Shown here piece by piece: positions 37,930 through 46,859 of a DNA stretch of 64,000 nucleotides. This stretch comes from an uncultured Granulosicoccaceae bacterium (GTDB taxonomy: Bacteria > Pseudomonadota > Gammaproteobacteria > Granulosicoccales > Granulosicoccaceae). Where the stretch lies: positions 57,849-121,848 of the forward strand of contig CAKZUP010000032.1 in assembly GCA_937922945.1 (NCBI GenBank), read 5' to 3'. Under the pieces are notes generated by a model. The model made no database searches. It was not told where the DNA came from and saw nothing but the letters and a program-made list of their open reading frames with translations. Numbering within the stretch: the first letter of the stretch is position 1; each line of letters begins with the position of its first letter. A program made the translations under genes and the position numbers.

Positions 37930-38676
37930 GTGCATTTGCCGCCCAATTGGATTAGTATTGGCATTGAACACACAGGACAGACTTTAGTGACTGAGACCAA
38001 AAAAACACGCATTGGCTCGGCGGAAATTGCCAGTTTAATCAGGCGTGATATCAAAACCGGCGAATTAAGTGCAAAAGAGCGCCTCCCGCCCGAGCGCGTG
38101 TTGGCAGAAAGCTATAATGTTGCTCGCGGAACCGTCCGAGATGCGCTAAACAAACTGGCAGAAGAGTCACTGGTTGAAATCCGCGCCGGCAGTGGCACCT
38201 ATGTCACGTTCGATCCAAGCGAAGACACGGGCAACGTCATTATGAACGCCCGACCACTGGAATTAATCGATGCACGCTTTGCATTAGAACCGCACATTTG
38301 CCGTTTGGCAGTACTGCACGCGCGACAAAACGAACTGGACGAGTTAGAGCGACTACTGGAAACAATGGAGAATAGCGTTAACGATGTCCCGACATTCGCG
38401 TCAGCCGATACCGCTTTTCATAGCCTGCTTGCAGAAACCACGGCTAATTCCCTGCTGATCTGGATCGTATCTCAGATAAATTCGGTGAGAAGTCAGAAAG
38501 AATGGTCAAACATGCGTCGAGTGGTTCTGAACGAAGAAACCATCGCGAACTACAACAGGCAACACAGAGACGTTCTTAACGCTATACGCGCCCGCGATCC
38601 GGAACAAGCGGCAGCGGCAATGAAGGAACACTTGGAAAGTGCTCGACTCTCATTAACTCGCAATGCAGCAACCTAA
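37930..38676 (+). CDS. GntR-family (FCD domain) transcriptional regulator, divergent from gmaS
   Basis: 'IRRDIKTGELSAKERLPPERVLAESYNVARGTVRDALNKLAEESLVEIRAGSGTYV' wHTH plus FCD domain; GTG at 37987 is an alternative start. Confidence 0.88.
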   Translation: MHLPPNWISIGIEHTGQTLVTETKKTRIGSAEIASLIRRDIKTGELSAKERLPPERVLAESYNVARGTVRDALNKLAEESLVEIRAGSGTYVTFDPSEDTGNVIMNARPLELIDARFALEPHICRLAVLHARQNELDELERLLETMENSVNDVPTFASADTAFHSLLAETTANSLLIWIVSQINSVRSQKEWSNMRRVVLNEETIANYNRQHRDVLNAIRARDPEQAAAAMKEHLESARLSLTRNAAT

Positions 38677-38698
38677 TTAAAACGGCTAGCGCACTATT

Positions 38699-39361
38699 AT
38701 GTTCTTAATCGTTGTTGTTCTCACGTTTGCAGCATCCTGGTTGGTCAAAGTATGGATGACCCGTACCTATAACAAATGGAGCCGTGTCCCTAATGCAGTA
38801 GCAGCGAACGGGCATCAAGTGGCAAGACACATACTGGATACCAATGGCTTGCAACACGTTCAATTGGAGGTATCCAAAGGGCAGCTCACCGATCACTACA
38901 TTCCAAGTCAAGATTTAATGCGCTTGTCTGAGTCCATAAACAATGATGCATCTGTTGCATCTATTGCGGTAGCTGCACATGAATGCGGCCATGCATTGCA
39001 GGACAAAGAAAACTACCCGATGCTGAAGTTAAAAGCTGCATTGATGCCATTGGCTGCGCTGGGTAACCAATTCGGCTTATTGTTGTCGATTGGTGGTGGA
39101 GTATTGGGCAGCTCAACGTTAATGAATGCGGGCCTGGCGCTCATCGCTTTTGGTGTGTTAATGCCGGTGTTAACACTACCAATAGAATTCGATGCAAGCA
39201 AACGGGCATTGGTCGAGCTACAGCGTCTGAAATTGGTGGACGATAAAGATTATGATGGCGCCAAGTCGATGTTGTTGGCGGCGGCCATGACGTATGTCGC
39301 CAGCGCTGTTTCTTCAATGGCGATAATCGGCGTTTTTCTGATTCGATTCATTCGCCGCTAG
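38699..39361 (+). CDS. Membrane zinc metallopeptidase (YugP-like)
   Basis: 'VAAHECGHALQDKENY' HExxH-type motif; hydrophobic helices. Confidence 0.85.
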   Translation: MFLIVVVLTFAASWLVKVWMTRTYNKWSRVPNAVAANGHQVARHILDTNGLQHVQLEVSKGQLTDHYIPSQDLMRLSESINNDASVASIAVAAHECGHALQDKENYPMLKLKAALMPLAALGNQFGLLLSIGGGVLGSSTLMNAGLALIAFGVLMPVLTLPIEFDASKRALVELQRLKLVDDKDYDGAKSMLLAAAMTYVASAVSSMAIIGVFLIRFIRR

Positions 39362-39399
39362 CAAGTTACATCCGATACGATTAAGCCACCACTTGGAGT

Positions 39400-40353
39400 T
39401 TACCGAACGATGTGTACTGCGGCATCCAACGCTAAATCCCGTTGAATTTGAAGCTCACGCTCACGCCACCAGATATACACGCCGCTGGCGATAATGATTC
39501 CAATGCCAATAGCAGTAGAGACGGTAGGAACATCGTTGAAAATAATCCAACTAAATAACGTGATGTAAATGATTTGAGAATAAACCGTGGGCGCCAGCAC
39601 CGAAGCTTCCGCATAGCGATGTGCCAGTGTCAAAACGGAATGGCCTAACATGCCCAACGAGCCAATGAGTATCAGTAGCCCCCAATTCAAACTGCTATCA
39701 GGCCATTCCCAAATACTCAGAACAATCGGCGCCAATATCAATGTAGGTATGCCGGCACAATAAAATTGAGTCACGGCATTGCTATCGATGCCGGCGACCA
39801 CCCGGCTCATCACAAAATACCCTGACGCACCAAGTAACGCGCCTACGGCTAAAAAGATGTGGTAATCAAATGTTTCACCCCACGGCTCAACAATAATTAA
39901 AACACCAATAAATCCAACAAAAATAGCGGCAAAACGCTTGAGCCCTACTCGCTCTTTTAAAATGGGGATGCTCAGCAAACAGACCACCATAGGCGCTGCA
40001 AAAAATATTGCGACAGTCGTTGTGAGCGGCAGGTACTTCAGTGCTGTGAAATTGAACGCTGTGCCGCTGAACAACAACACTGCACGCAAAATCTGCAACT
40101 TGGGGATTTTAGATTGAGTTATTGAGAAACCGTTGCGCGGCAAATACAGTATCAACACCCATAGTAAATGCACAAAATAGCGTAAAAATGCTACCTGCAA
40201 TGATGGTATTGCAGCCATTACCAGCCATTTGGCCGATGTATCCATAATGGCAAAACACAGAAACGCAATCAACATCAGGCTTAACCCAACCGTCGGCGTG
40301 GCATTCTCTGTTTTTGAGGTTACGCTGCTCACCCCGTGCAGTTGACTCGGCAA
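39400..40353 (-). CDS. DMT-superfamily EamA transporter
   Basis: About 10 TM helices; 'LKYLPLTTTVAIFFAAPMVVCLLSIPILKERVGLKRFAAIFVGFIGVLIIV'. Confidence 0.85.
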   Translation of the reverse strand: MPSQLHGVSSVTSKTENATPTVGLSLMLIAFLCFAIMDTSAKWLVMAAIPSLQVAFLRYFVHLLWVLILYLPRNGFSITQSKIPKLQILRAVLLFSGTAFNFTALKYLPLTTTVAIFFAAPMVVCLLSIPILKERVGLKRFAAIFVGFIGVLIIVEPWGETFDYHIFLAVGALLGASGYFVMSRVVAGIDSNAVTQFYCAGIPTLILAPIVLSIWEWPDSSLNWGLLILIGSLGMLGHSVLTLAHRYAEASVLAPTVYSQIIYITLFSWIIFNDVPTVSTAIGIGIIIASGVYIWWRERELQIQRDLALDAAVHIVR

Positions 40354-40460
40354 TCTGTTGGTACAGTTGCCAGAAATAGTCTGAATCGATCACTCACTAG
40401 AATCATTATCCCACTCGAACCAGCGACAGACTCTGGTTCAAAATTGCACAGCACCCGTAT

Positions 40461-40515
40461 AGCAAAGGCGTACAGCAAAGGCGAACAGCATACTTACCGC
40501 AAAGACGAACAGAAC
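40461..40515. repeat. Degenerate about 13-bp tandem repeat
   Basis: AGCAAAGGCGTAC / AGCAAAGGCGAAC / AGCATACTTAC / CGCAAAGACGAAC. Confidence 0.75.
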
Positions 40516-40745
40516 ACCTGGCCAAGAAGAAAACCAGAAGAGTAAAAACCACAGAGAGATTGTTCAGCTAACTTTAGCGCTTAAATGGGTGTAACAACCA
40601 ATCATGCAAGTTACCACTGCCCGAGCAATCGTGCCCTGGAACACGCTTATTTTAGCCTAACACACGCATATGGTACTCAATTTCGACTATTATTCGTGGT
40701 AATAGAAAGACAAAAAGTTCGGCAAAAATCAGGAAACCTATTTTA

Positions 40746-41396
40746 GTGGCTAAAACAGAATCTCCTATGGCAACAGAGCAGGCATCCGCGCTGTCCACGG
40801 CACTAGAAAAGTACCGATTACCGCTGTCAAAAGCGGTTGTTGCGCTCATCCTTCTACTCATGATTTTTACAGCCAGCCGATGGGTTTTATCGCCTGTGAC
40901 AACGTGGGCCCTTGACAGCATCGCTCTGTTTTTATTACTCGTTGCCTGTCTGGGTAGAGTGTGGTGCATCATGTATATCGGTGGGCAGAAAAATAACTCT
41001 GTTGTTTCTGCAGGCCCATACTCGATGGTGAGAAACCCACTCTATGTGTTTAGTTTCATTGGTGCCTTAGGCCTGGTTTTAATGACTCATTCGATCACTA
41101 TTGCGGCTCTGCTACTTGTTTTTTATGTTGGCATCTATCCATTTGTAGTTGCAAAGGAAGAAGCCAATTTACACAGCTTGTTCGGGGAGGCGTATCAGGA
41201 CTATTGCGACAATACGCCACGATTCATTCCATCATTCAAGCTGTACTCTACAGAAACTCAAGTAGCAGCAGATGTTAAACGCCTGGAACGCTCACTGTTC
41301 GACAGCGGTTGCTTTGTGCTGGCTTTTATTGCTTTAACCGGTATTCGCATGGCTCACGAATCAGGACTTATCCCTGTGTTGTTTAAACTACCCTAG
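40746..41396 (+). CDS. Isoprenylcysteine carboxylmethyltransferase-like / PEMT-like integral membrane methyltransferase
   Basis: 'GPYSMVRNPLYVFSFIGALGLVL' and 'AKEEANLHSLFGEAYQDYCDNTPRFIP' ICMT-type motifs. Confidence 0.82.
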   Translation: MAKTESPMATEQASALSTALEKYRLPLSKAVVALILLLMIFTASRWVLSPVTTWALDSIALFLLLVACLGRVWCIMYIGGQKNNSVVSAGPYSMVRNPLYVFSFIGALGLVLMTHSITIAALLLVFYVGIYPFVVAKEEANLHSLFGEAYQDYCDNTPRFIPSFKLYSTETQVAADVKRLERSLFDSGCFVLAFIALTGIRMAHESGLIPVLFKLP

Positions 41397-41474
41397 CCTA
41401 TTGCTCACCCTGAGAATTAACAGCGATATCATGAAAAGGATTTTTTGCCAGAGCTGCAATTTAGCAACAGCACA

Positions 41475-41547
41475 GTGGAGGCATCCAAATTGACCACACG
41501 TCATGCAAGCGTGTGTTGCCAGTCCACCGCTACGCGAGTCGCGAAGC
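41475..41547 (+). other. Candidate structured RNA leader upstream of the mttB-family gene
   Basis: GTGGA...TCCAC outer stem enclosing CACACG...CGTGTG hairpin, followed by GCTACGCGAGTCGCGAAGC hairpin. Confidence 0.35.
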
Positions 41548-41647
41548 ATCCCAAACAAGTCGTTTTCCGGCTAGATACGTGCCAACAGTTCCCAACAGTC
41601 GTGTCAAAATGTTGAATTGGTCATTGCCTAAATTCTGAGGATAACGC

Positions 41648-43213
41648 ATGACAGAGCTCTCCAAAGGCCAGTCTCGGCGCGGTGCCCGTGCCGCGAAGCG
41701 AGCCTTGCGCTCAGCACCACTTGCCGATGAAGACCGCGCGGTTCGCCCCGGAATGCAGGGTGGAAACTACAACCCTCTTAGCAGCGTTGATATGGATAAA
41801 ATCAACAATGCCGTGATGGAAGCACTGGAAACAATCGGTCTCTCTCAGGCGATCCCTTCTTGTATAGAGGCTGTTACGGCAGCAGGTGGTCATTACAAAA
41901 ATGATCGATTATTTTTTCCTCGCTCGTTGGTAGAAGACACCATCGCCAACTGCGCCAAAAATATCGTGCTCTATGGACAGGATCCTAAACACGATATAGA
42001 AATCAGCGAAAAAAAAGTCTACTTTGGCACCGCAGGGGCTGCCGTGCATATCGCGGAATACGATACAAATGAGTATCGTGAATCAACGCTAGCCGACTTA
42101 TATAACATTGCCCGGCTTGTGGACAAAATGGATAACATTCACTATTTCCAGCGTCCATTGGTACCGCGTGACGTATCCGACCCGTTAGACATGGATTTCA
42201 ACACCTGTTACGCATCAGTATCCGGCACCACCAAGCACGTCGGAACCAGCTGGGTTGAGCCCGAGAACTTCAAGCGCAGTCTGGCCATGCTCCATCACAT
42301 AGCCGGTGGTGAAAAACAATGGCGCGCTCGACCATTTGTCAGCATGTCGAACTGCTTCGTTGTACCGCCCATGCGATTTGCGGAAGACTCCTGCTTTTGT
42401 CTTGAAGCGGCAGTACACGCCGGTATGCCTGTTCTGCTCTTGGCGGCCGGTCAAGCTGGAGCAACCAGCCCTGCAGCGCTTGCCGGTGCAATCGTACAAG
42501 AGGTGGCAGAGGTTCTGGCAGGCCTGGTCTGGGTTAATCTGATGGTCCCCAAGCACCCTGCCATATTTGGTACTTGGCCGTTTGTGTCCGATTTACGAAC
42601 AGGGGCCATGAGTGGTGGTAGCGGTGAGCAGGCCGTGCTTATGGCGGGCTGTGGTCAAATGGGTCGATACTACGAACTTCCAACGGGAATAGCCGCTGGC
42701 ATGGCAGACGCAAAATTTCCGGATGCCCAATCGGGTTTCGAAAAAGCCTACACGAATACACTTGCAGCACATTCTGGTGCAAACCTTGTTTATGAGTCTG
42801 CCGGAATGCACGCTTCTCTACTGGGCTGTTGTTACGAAAGCTATGTTATTGACAACGATATGCTCGGAGCGATTAATCGTACTGTGCGTGGTATTGAAGT
42901 AAACGATGAAACCCTGTCTCTCCAAGCAATGCGTGATGTGTGTATCGATGGCCCCAGCCACTACTTAGGTCACGAACAAACGTTTGGCCTAATGCAAAAA
43001 GAATACATTTACCCGGAAGTTGCTGACCGCACAAGCCCTAAAGAGTGGGCAGAACGCGGGAAGCCACAACTGATGGTAACGGCACGAAAACGCGTTGATG
43101 ACATTCTCAGCACGCATTACCCATCGCACATAAGCGACGACATTGACGCAACAATCAGAACTGAGAATAACGTGGTTTTACCGCGAGAGAGCATGAAACC
43201 TGAAGCTTCATGA
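41648..43213 (+). CDS. Trimethylamine methyltransferase (MttB) superfamily protein, non-pyrrolysine
   Basis: 521 aa uninterrupted; 'AHSGANLVYESAGMHASLLGCCYESYVIDNDMLGAINRTVRGIEVNDE', 'GHYLGHEQTF'-like C-terminal region of the MttB family. Confidence 0.9.
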   Translation: MTELSKGQSRRGARAAKRALRSAPLADEDRAVRPGMQGGNYNPLSSVDMDKINNAVMEALETIGLSQAIPSCIEAVTAAGGHYKNDRLFFPRSLVEDTIANCAKNIVLYGQDPKHDIEISEKKVYFGTAGAAVHIAEYDTNEYRESTLADLYNIARLVDKMDNIHYFQRPLVPRDVSDPLDMDFNTCYASVSGTTKHVGTSWVEPENFKRSLAMLHHIAGGEKQWRARPFVSMSNCFVVPPMRFAEDSCFCLEAAVHAGMPVLLLAAGQAGATSPAALAGAIVQEVAEVLAGLVWVNLMVPKHPAIFGTWPFVSDLRTGAMSGGSGEQAVLMAGCGQMGRYYELPTGIAAGMADAKFPDAQSGFEKAYTNTLAAHSGANLVYESAGMHASLLGCCYESYVIDNDMLGAINRTVRGIEVNDETLSLQAMRDVCIDGPSHYLGHEQTFGLMQKEYIYPEVADRTSPKEWAERGKPQLMVTARKRVDDILSTHYPSHISDDIDATIRTENNVVLPRESMKPEAS

Positions 43214-43283
43214 CAAACGATAGCAATCTTTAACGCAGCAGCCTTACATTCAGCAGGCTTTAACACCGTTAGATTGATCGTCG

Positions 43284-44054
43284 TTAGTCACGATAGCTCG
43301 GATCAGATTTATCCAAAATTTGTTTAAGCTGTTCAAAATGAGCAAACGCAGAGTCGCTGTACAACTCCCAGCCGAGTGCGGTTTTCTCCGCAAGTTCATC
43401 ACTCAATATCGACAGTGGCTGTCCGGCGGCATAAGCGAGCATCATCGTCTTTGCCGCTCTTTCAACGTAGTATAAATGTTCAAATGCTTCTGCCACCGTT
43501 TCTGCTGCGCAGCTCACGCCATGATTTCCCATCATTAAAATCGATGATTCTCCAAAAGCATTTGCTATTCGGATGCCTTCCTGGTCGTCATCAGCCAAAC
43601 CACCAAACTCGAGATCGACCGCGATTCGGTTAAAAAACCGAGCCGTATTTTGGTCGATCGGTTTAATGGTCGGGTCTTTCAGTGTTGATAACGCTGTCGC
43701 GTATGGAGGATGGCAGTGCAGCAACACTTTCGCGTGTGGCAGTCTTGCATGCACTGCGCCATGAATGCACCAGGCAGTGGGCTCAGGTGCGTTAGGCCCT
43801 TGCATCACAGAATCGTCATCGGCATCGAGCAGCAGTAAATCGCTGGCTTTAACCAATGAAAAATGCATCCACTTTGGATTCAACAGAAATTGCTTACCGT
43901 CGGCAGACACCGCAGCACTAAAATGATTTGCGATCGACTCATGCCAGTCGAAATGAACCGCCAAGCGGAAAGCGGCAGCCAAATCAATACGCAGCTGCTG
44001 TTCCGATGCGTCTGTTGATTGATGATCGCGTGTTTTTAGTGGTGTTGACATCAC
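43284..44054 (-). CDS. Class II aldolase/adducin family protein
   Basis: 'HGAVHARLPHAKVLLHCHPPYATALST' and 'MMGNHGVSCAAETVAEAFEHLYYVERAAK'. Confidence 0.9.
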   Translation of the reverse strand: MMSTPLKTRDHQSTDASEQQLRIDLAAAFRLAVHFDWHESIANHFSAAVSADGKQFLLNPKWMHFSLVKASDLLLLDADDDSVMQGPNAPEPTAWCIHGAVHARLPHAKVLLHCHPPYATALSTLKDPTIKPIDQNTARFFNRIAVDLEFGGLADDDQEGIRIANAFGESSILMMGNHGVSCAAETVAEAFEHLYYVERAAKTMMLAYAAGQPLSILSDELAEKTALGWELYSDSAFAHFEQLKQILDKSDPSYRD

Positions 44055-44104
44055 TCTGCCCCGTTAGAATATCGATGTATAAGCCTGCTTCTCACTGGGC
44101 CAGC

Positions 44105-44842
44105 TTATAACATAGTGAAACCTTTGGAATTTAAAAATTCACGCATGTGCGGGCGCGACTCTTTGCCGACAAGTGCGCGCATTTCCTCACTCCAGCAACT
44201 GTCCTTTTTGCCGCCGGTTCTGGAACGGTAATAGGCTCGAATATGTTCATCATAGGCGTCAATTCCGGGCTGCAAAACGTTTTCAGTGTAAACATCTTGC
44301 ATCAGAACCGATGACAACGGCAAGCGAGGCTTGATTTCAGGGTCTTGTTCAGGATAACCAATACAGAAACCAAATACAGGATAAACGTTCTCAGGCAATT
44401 TTAAGAGTTCGCTGACCTCTGCGGGTTTATTGCGTAATCCACCAATGTAGCAAATTCCTAAACCTAATGATTCTGCAGCAATAGCACAGTTCTGTGCAAA
44501 CAAGGCAACATCGACCGTTGCAATAATAAAATGTTCTGTCATTCCTTGCGTGAATTCTCCACCTTGAGAATCACACGCTTGTGCTGAGCGTTTTAAGTCT
44601 GCGCAAAACACCAGAAATGCACCTGCGGTTGACACGTATTTCTGACCGCCCGCAAACGCAGCAAGCTGATCTCTGTCGCTCGCGCTGTTGACTTGTATTA
44701 CCGTTGTTGCTTGTACATTGCTGGATGTGGCGGCAGCCTGACCCGAAGCAACGATGGCATTAATGGTTTCCTGATCAATGTCTTTATCGGAAAACTTCCT
44801 GATTGATCGGTGAGATTGAAGAAGTTCTATAACGTCATTCAT
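44105..44842 (-). CDS. NADPH-dependent nitroreductase (NfsA-type flavoprotein)
   Basis: 'LLQSHRSIRKFSDKDID' N-terminus; 'AESLGLGICYIGGLRNKPAEVSELL'. Confidence 0.88.
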   Translation of the reverse strand: MNDVIELLQSHRSIRKFSDKDIDQETINAIVASGQAAATSSNVQATTVIQVNSASDRDQLAAFAGGQKYVSTAGAFLVFCADLKRSAQACDSQGGEFTQGMTEHFIIATVDVALFAQNCAIAAESLGLGICYIGGLRNKPAEVSELLKLPENVYPVFGFCIGYPEQDPEIKPRLPLSSVLMQDVYTENVLQPGIDAYDEHIRAYYRSRTGGKKDSCWSEEMRALVGKESRPHMREFLNSKGFTML

Positions 44843-44976
44843 TTTTTAAAATGGTTCCTGATACGTCGACATGTAAATCGATTGTACGTCGATTGTGCTT
44901 TAATGAACTGTATTCGAATTGGCTTACAACCATAAAGAGGCGAGTAAGTCGCTGTGAGTCATAATCTGTTTTTTAC

Positions 44977-45198
44977 TCACTCTACCGACACCAACTTCAA
45001 GGTAAATTCATTATCAAATATTTTTATGGAGTCACCCGCTAACATTTTACGGCGCTTGCGCGTTTCAACAACGCCGTTAACGGAAACCATGCCATCAGCA
45101 ATGAACAGCTTCGCTTCAGCTCCACTGGCTGCCAACCCCTCGAATTTTATGATTTTATAAAGCTCAACTGGCTGGCGATTAATTTCAACGCTACGCAT
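44977..45198 (-). CDS. S4-domain RNA-binding protein (YbcJ-like)
   Basis: 'IIKFEGLAASGAEAKLFIADGMVSVNGVVETRKRRKMLAGDSIKI'. Confidence 0.88.
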   Translation of the reverse strand: MRSVEINRQPVELYKIIKFEGLAASGAEAKLFIADGMVSVNGVVETRKRRKMLAGDSIKIFDNEFTLKLVSVE

Positions 45199-45291
45199 GC
45201 ATACCCAGATGGTGTGAAAAGAAGGTTTTCAAAACCTGTTAATTTATCGTTATAGTGTAGCAATAGCAGACACCAAAATCAGAAATACCCA

Positions 45292-46104
45292 ATGCCAAAC
45301 GCGTTTTTTACATTGAAGACTACACCCAAGACCACACCCAATAATGACCCATGGTTCCAACCAACCGAACATACCAGGGGACCATGGGACGAAAACGCGT
45401 GTCATGCCGGCCCACCCACAGGCTTGTTGGCACGCGCTGTAGAGCAACTGCTACCCGAAAAACGACTCATTCGACTCAATGTCGATTTGTTGCGTCCCAT
45501 CCCTTTCGAGGGCTTTCATATTGACGCAAAAATAAGCCGGAACGGGCGCAGCACAGCTGCATCCACAGCAAACCTGATAGCGAAATCAGGAAAAATTATT
45601 GCTACAGCGCATGCTTTACACATGCTCGAGCAGCCTGCAACCGACTACCCATCGCACAGCCGCACTTTTGGCAACGCTGCCCAAGCGCATGAAGGACCTT
45701 TCCCCATTCAGACATTGCACGATAAAAATGCGTTTAATGGAGCCGGCGTACACATGCGATATCCAGAAGGTGAAAATGGTGCGCCCGGCCCGACCACCGT
45801 GTGGATGAAAACTGTACCGCTGCTTGCCGATGAAGAGCCGTCGGCCTTTCAGCGCATTTGCCCACTTGCCGATTGTGGTAACGCGTTCGGACGAAATGCA
45901 GAGCCGTCACAAGTCAGTTTTGTTAATCCCGATCTTACAATCGTATTGCATAGAAATCCCGAAGGCGAATGGCTGGGTTCACAAAGCGTTGGCTATTGGG
46001 AACCCAATGGACAAGGCCTTGCTGACGCACTGCTGTTTGATGAAAAAGGCGTGGTTGGTCGTGCGCTCCAAACGCTGCTACTTAAAAAACAGGTGGACGC
46101 TTAA
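45292..46104 (+). CDS. Acyl-CoA thioesterase family protein
   Basis: Hotdog-fold pattern 'HAGPPTGLLARAVEQLLPEKRLIRLNVDLLRPIPFEGF', 'RNGRSTAASTANLIAKSGKIIATAHAL'. Confidence 0.8.
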   Translation: MPNAFFTLKTTPKTTPNNDPWFQPTEHTRGPWDENACHAGPPTGLLARAVEQLLPEKRLIRLNVDLLRPIPFEGFHIDAKISRNGRSTAASTANLIAKSGKIIATAHALHMLEQPATDYPSHSRTFGNAAQAHEGPFPIQTLHDKNAFNGAGVHMRYPEGENGAPGPTTVWMKTVPLLADEEPSAFQRICPLADCGNAFGRNAEPSQVSFVNPDLTIVLHRNPEGEWLGSQSVGYWEPNGQGLADALLFDEKGVVGRALQTLLLKKQVDA

Positions 46105-46116
46105 CTTGCTTGAATA

Positions 46117-46154
46117 AGCTGAAGCAGAGTTTTGATCGCTCTGCTCAGCTTTTT
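46117..46154 (+). terminator. Rho-independent terminator after the thioesterase gene
   Basis: AGCTGAAGCAGAG-TTTTGATCG-CTCTGCTCAGCT followed by TTTT; one bulged A. Confidence 0.8.
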
Positions 46155-46157
46155 ACT

Positions 46158-46193
46158 GACATTGTAGCGGACAATGTAACGCACATTGAAAAG
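46158..46193. repeat. 3 x 12-bp degenerate tandem repeat
   Basis: GACATTGTAGCG / GACAATGTAACG / CACATTGAAAAG. Confidence 0.65.
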
Positions 46194-46209
46194 TACACAG
46201 TTACAATAC

Positions 46210-46734
46210 TTAACTGATTAAGGAGCTGGACGAATCTGTAGAGGTATCAGCGTAGACCACGGCGTTGGTATCAGCCATAAACGCACCAAGCGTAATAATT
46301 GATGTTTCATCACTTAACCGCTCCACTGATTGATCAGCCCATACGTATTCAGTTGGGCCTGCATTGACCACGGGCCACACACGAAAACTCAGCGCAACAC
46401 TGTCGCCTGATTTTAACCGTAGCGCTTTGCCAGCGGTGCTTTCATTCAGATCCATTATTTGACCATCAAAGTAGATATGTCCCGGCATGAATCTGGATAT
46501 GGTGAGGTCATCATCGCCGTTATTGCGTATAAGTACATCGTTGTCTGGTACAGACGAGCTATGGATAATCTGTATCTGCACTGGCAATCCTGTTCTCGGT
46601 TTAGCAGCTGGCAGCAGCGCTGCGCTTCTTAACGCTTTATCACCAGCGGCACTTGCCATACTCACCAACGGCAACGACAACAATGGCACAGCGCCCATCA
46701 ATTGAATGGTTCTACGTTTAGATACGTCAAGCAT
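46210..46734 (-). CDS. Hypothetical exported protein
   Basis: 174 aa; N-terminal signal-like segment after KRR (MLDVSKRRTIQLMGAVPLLSLPLVSMASAAG). Confidence 0.6.
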   Translation of the reverse strand: MLDVSKRRTIQLMGAVPLLSLPLVSMASAAGDKALRSAALLPAAKPRTGLPVQIQIIHSSSVPDNDVLIRNNGDDDLTISRFMPGHIYFDGQIMDLNESTAGKALRLKSGDSVALSFRVWPVVNAGPTEYVWADQSVERLSDETSIITLGAFMADTNAVVYADTSTDSSSSLIS

Positions 46735-46859
46735 TTAGTTCTCCCACAAAACGTTATAACGACACCAATGAATACCTTATCATGCGCTTGAGCGTAAACC
46801 GCCTGGAGCGTTACACAGATTTACATTTCAACATGTGTAAATCTAAACCTGACGCGTGC

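Noticed and set aside
41440-41648. Cobalamin riboswitch upstream of mttB
   Set aside because: I could not find a convincing B12-box or other consensus of the class; kept only as an unassigned structured-leader candidate.
41648-43213. Possible pyrrolysine-containing TMA methyltransferase (MttB)
   Set aside because: The frame is full-length without an in-frame UAG, so the canonical Pyl codon is absent.
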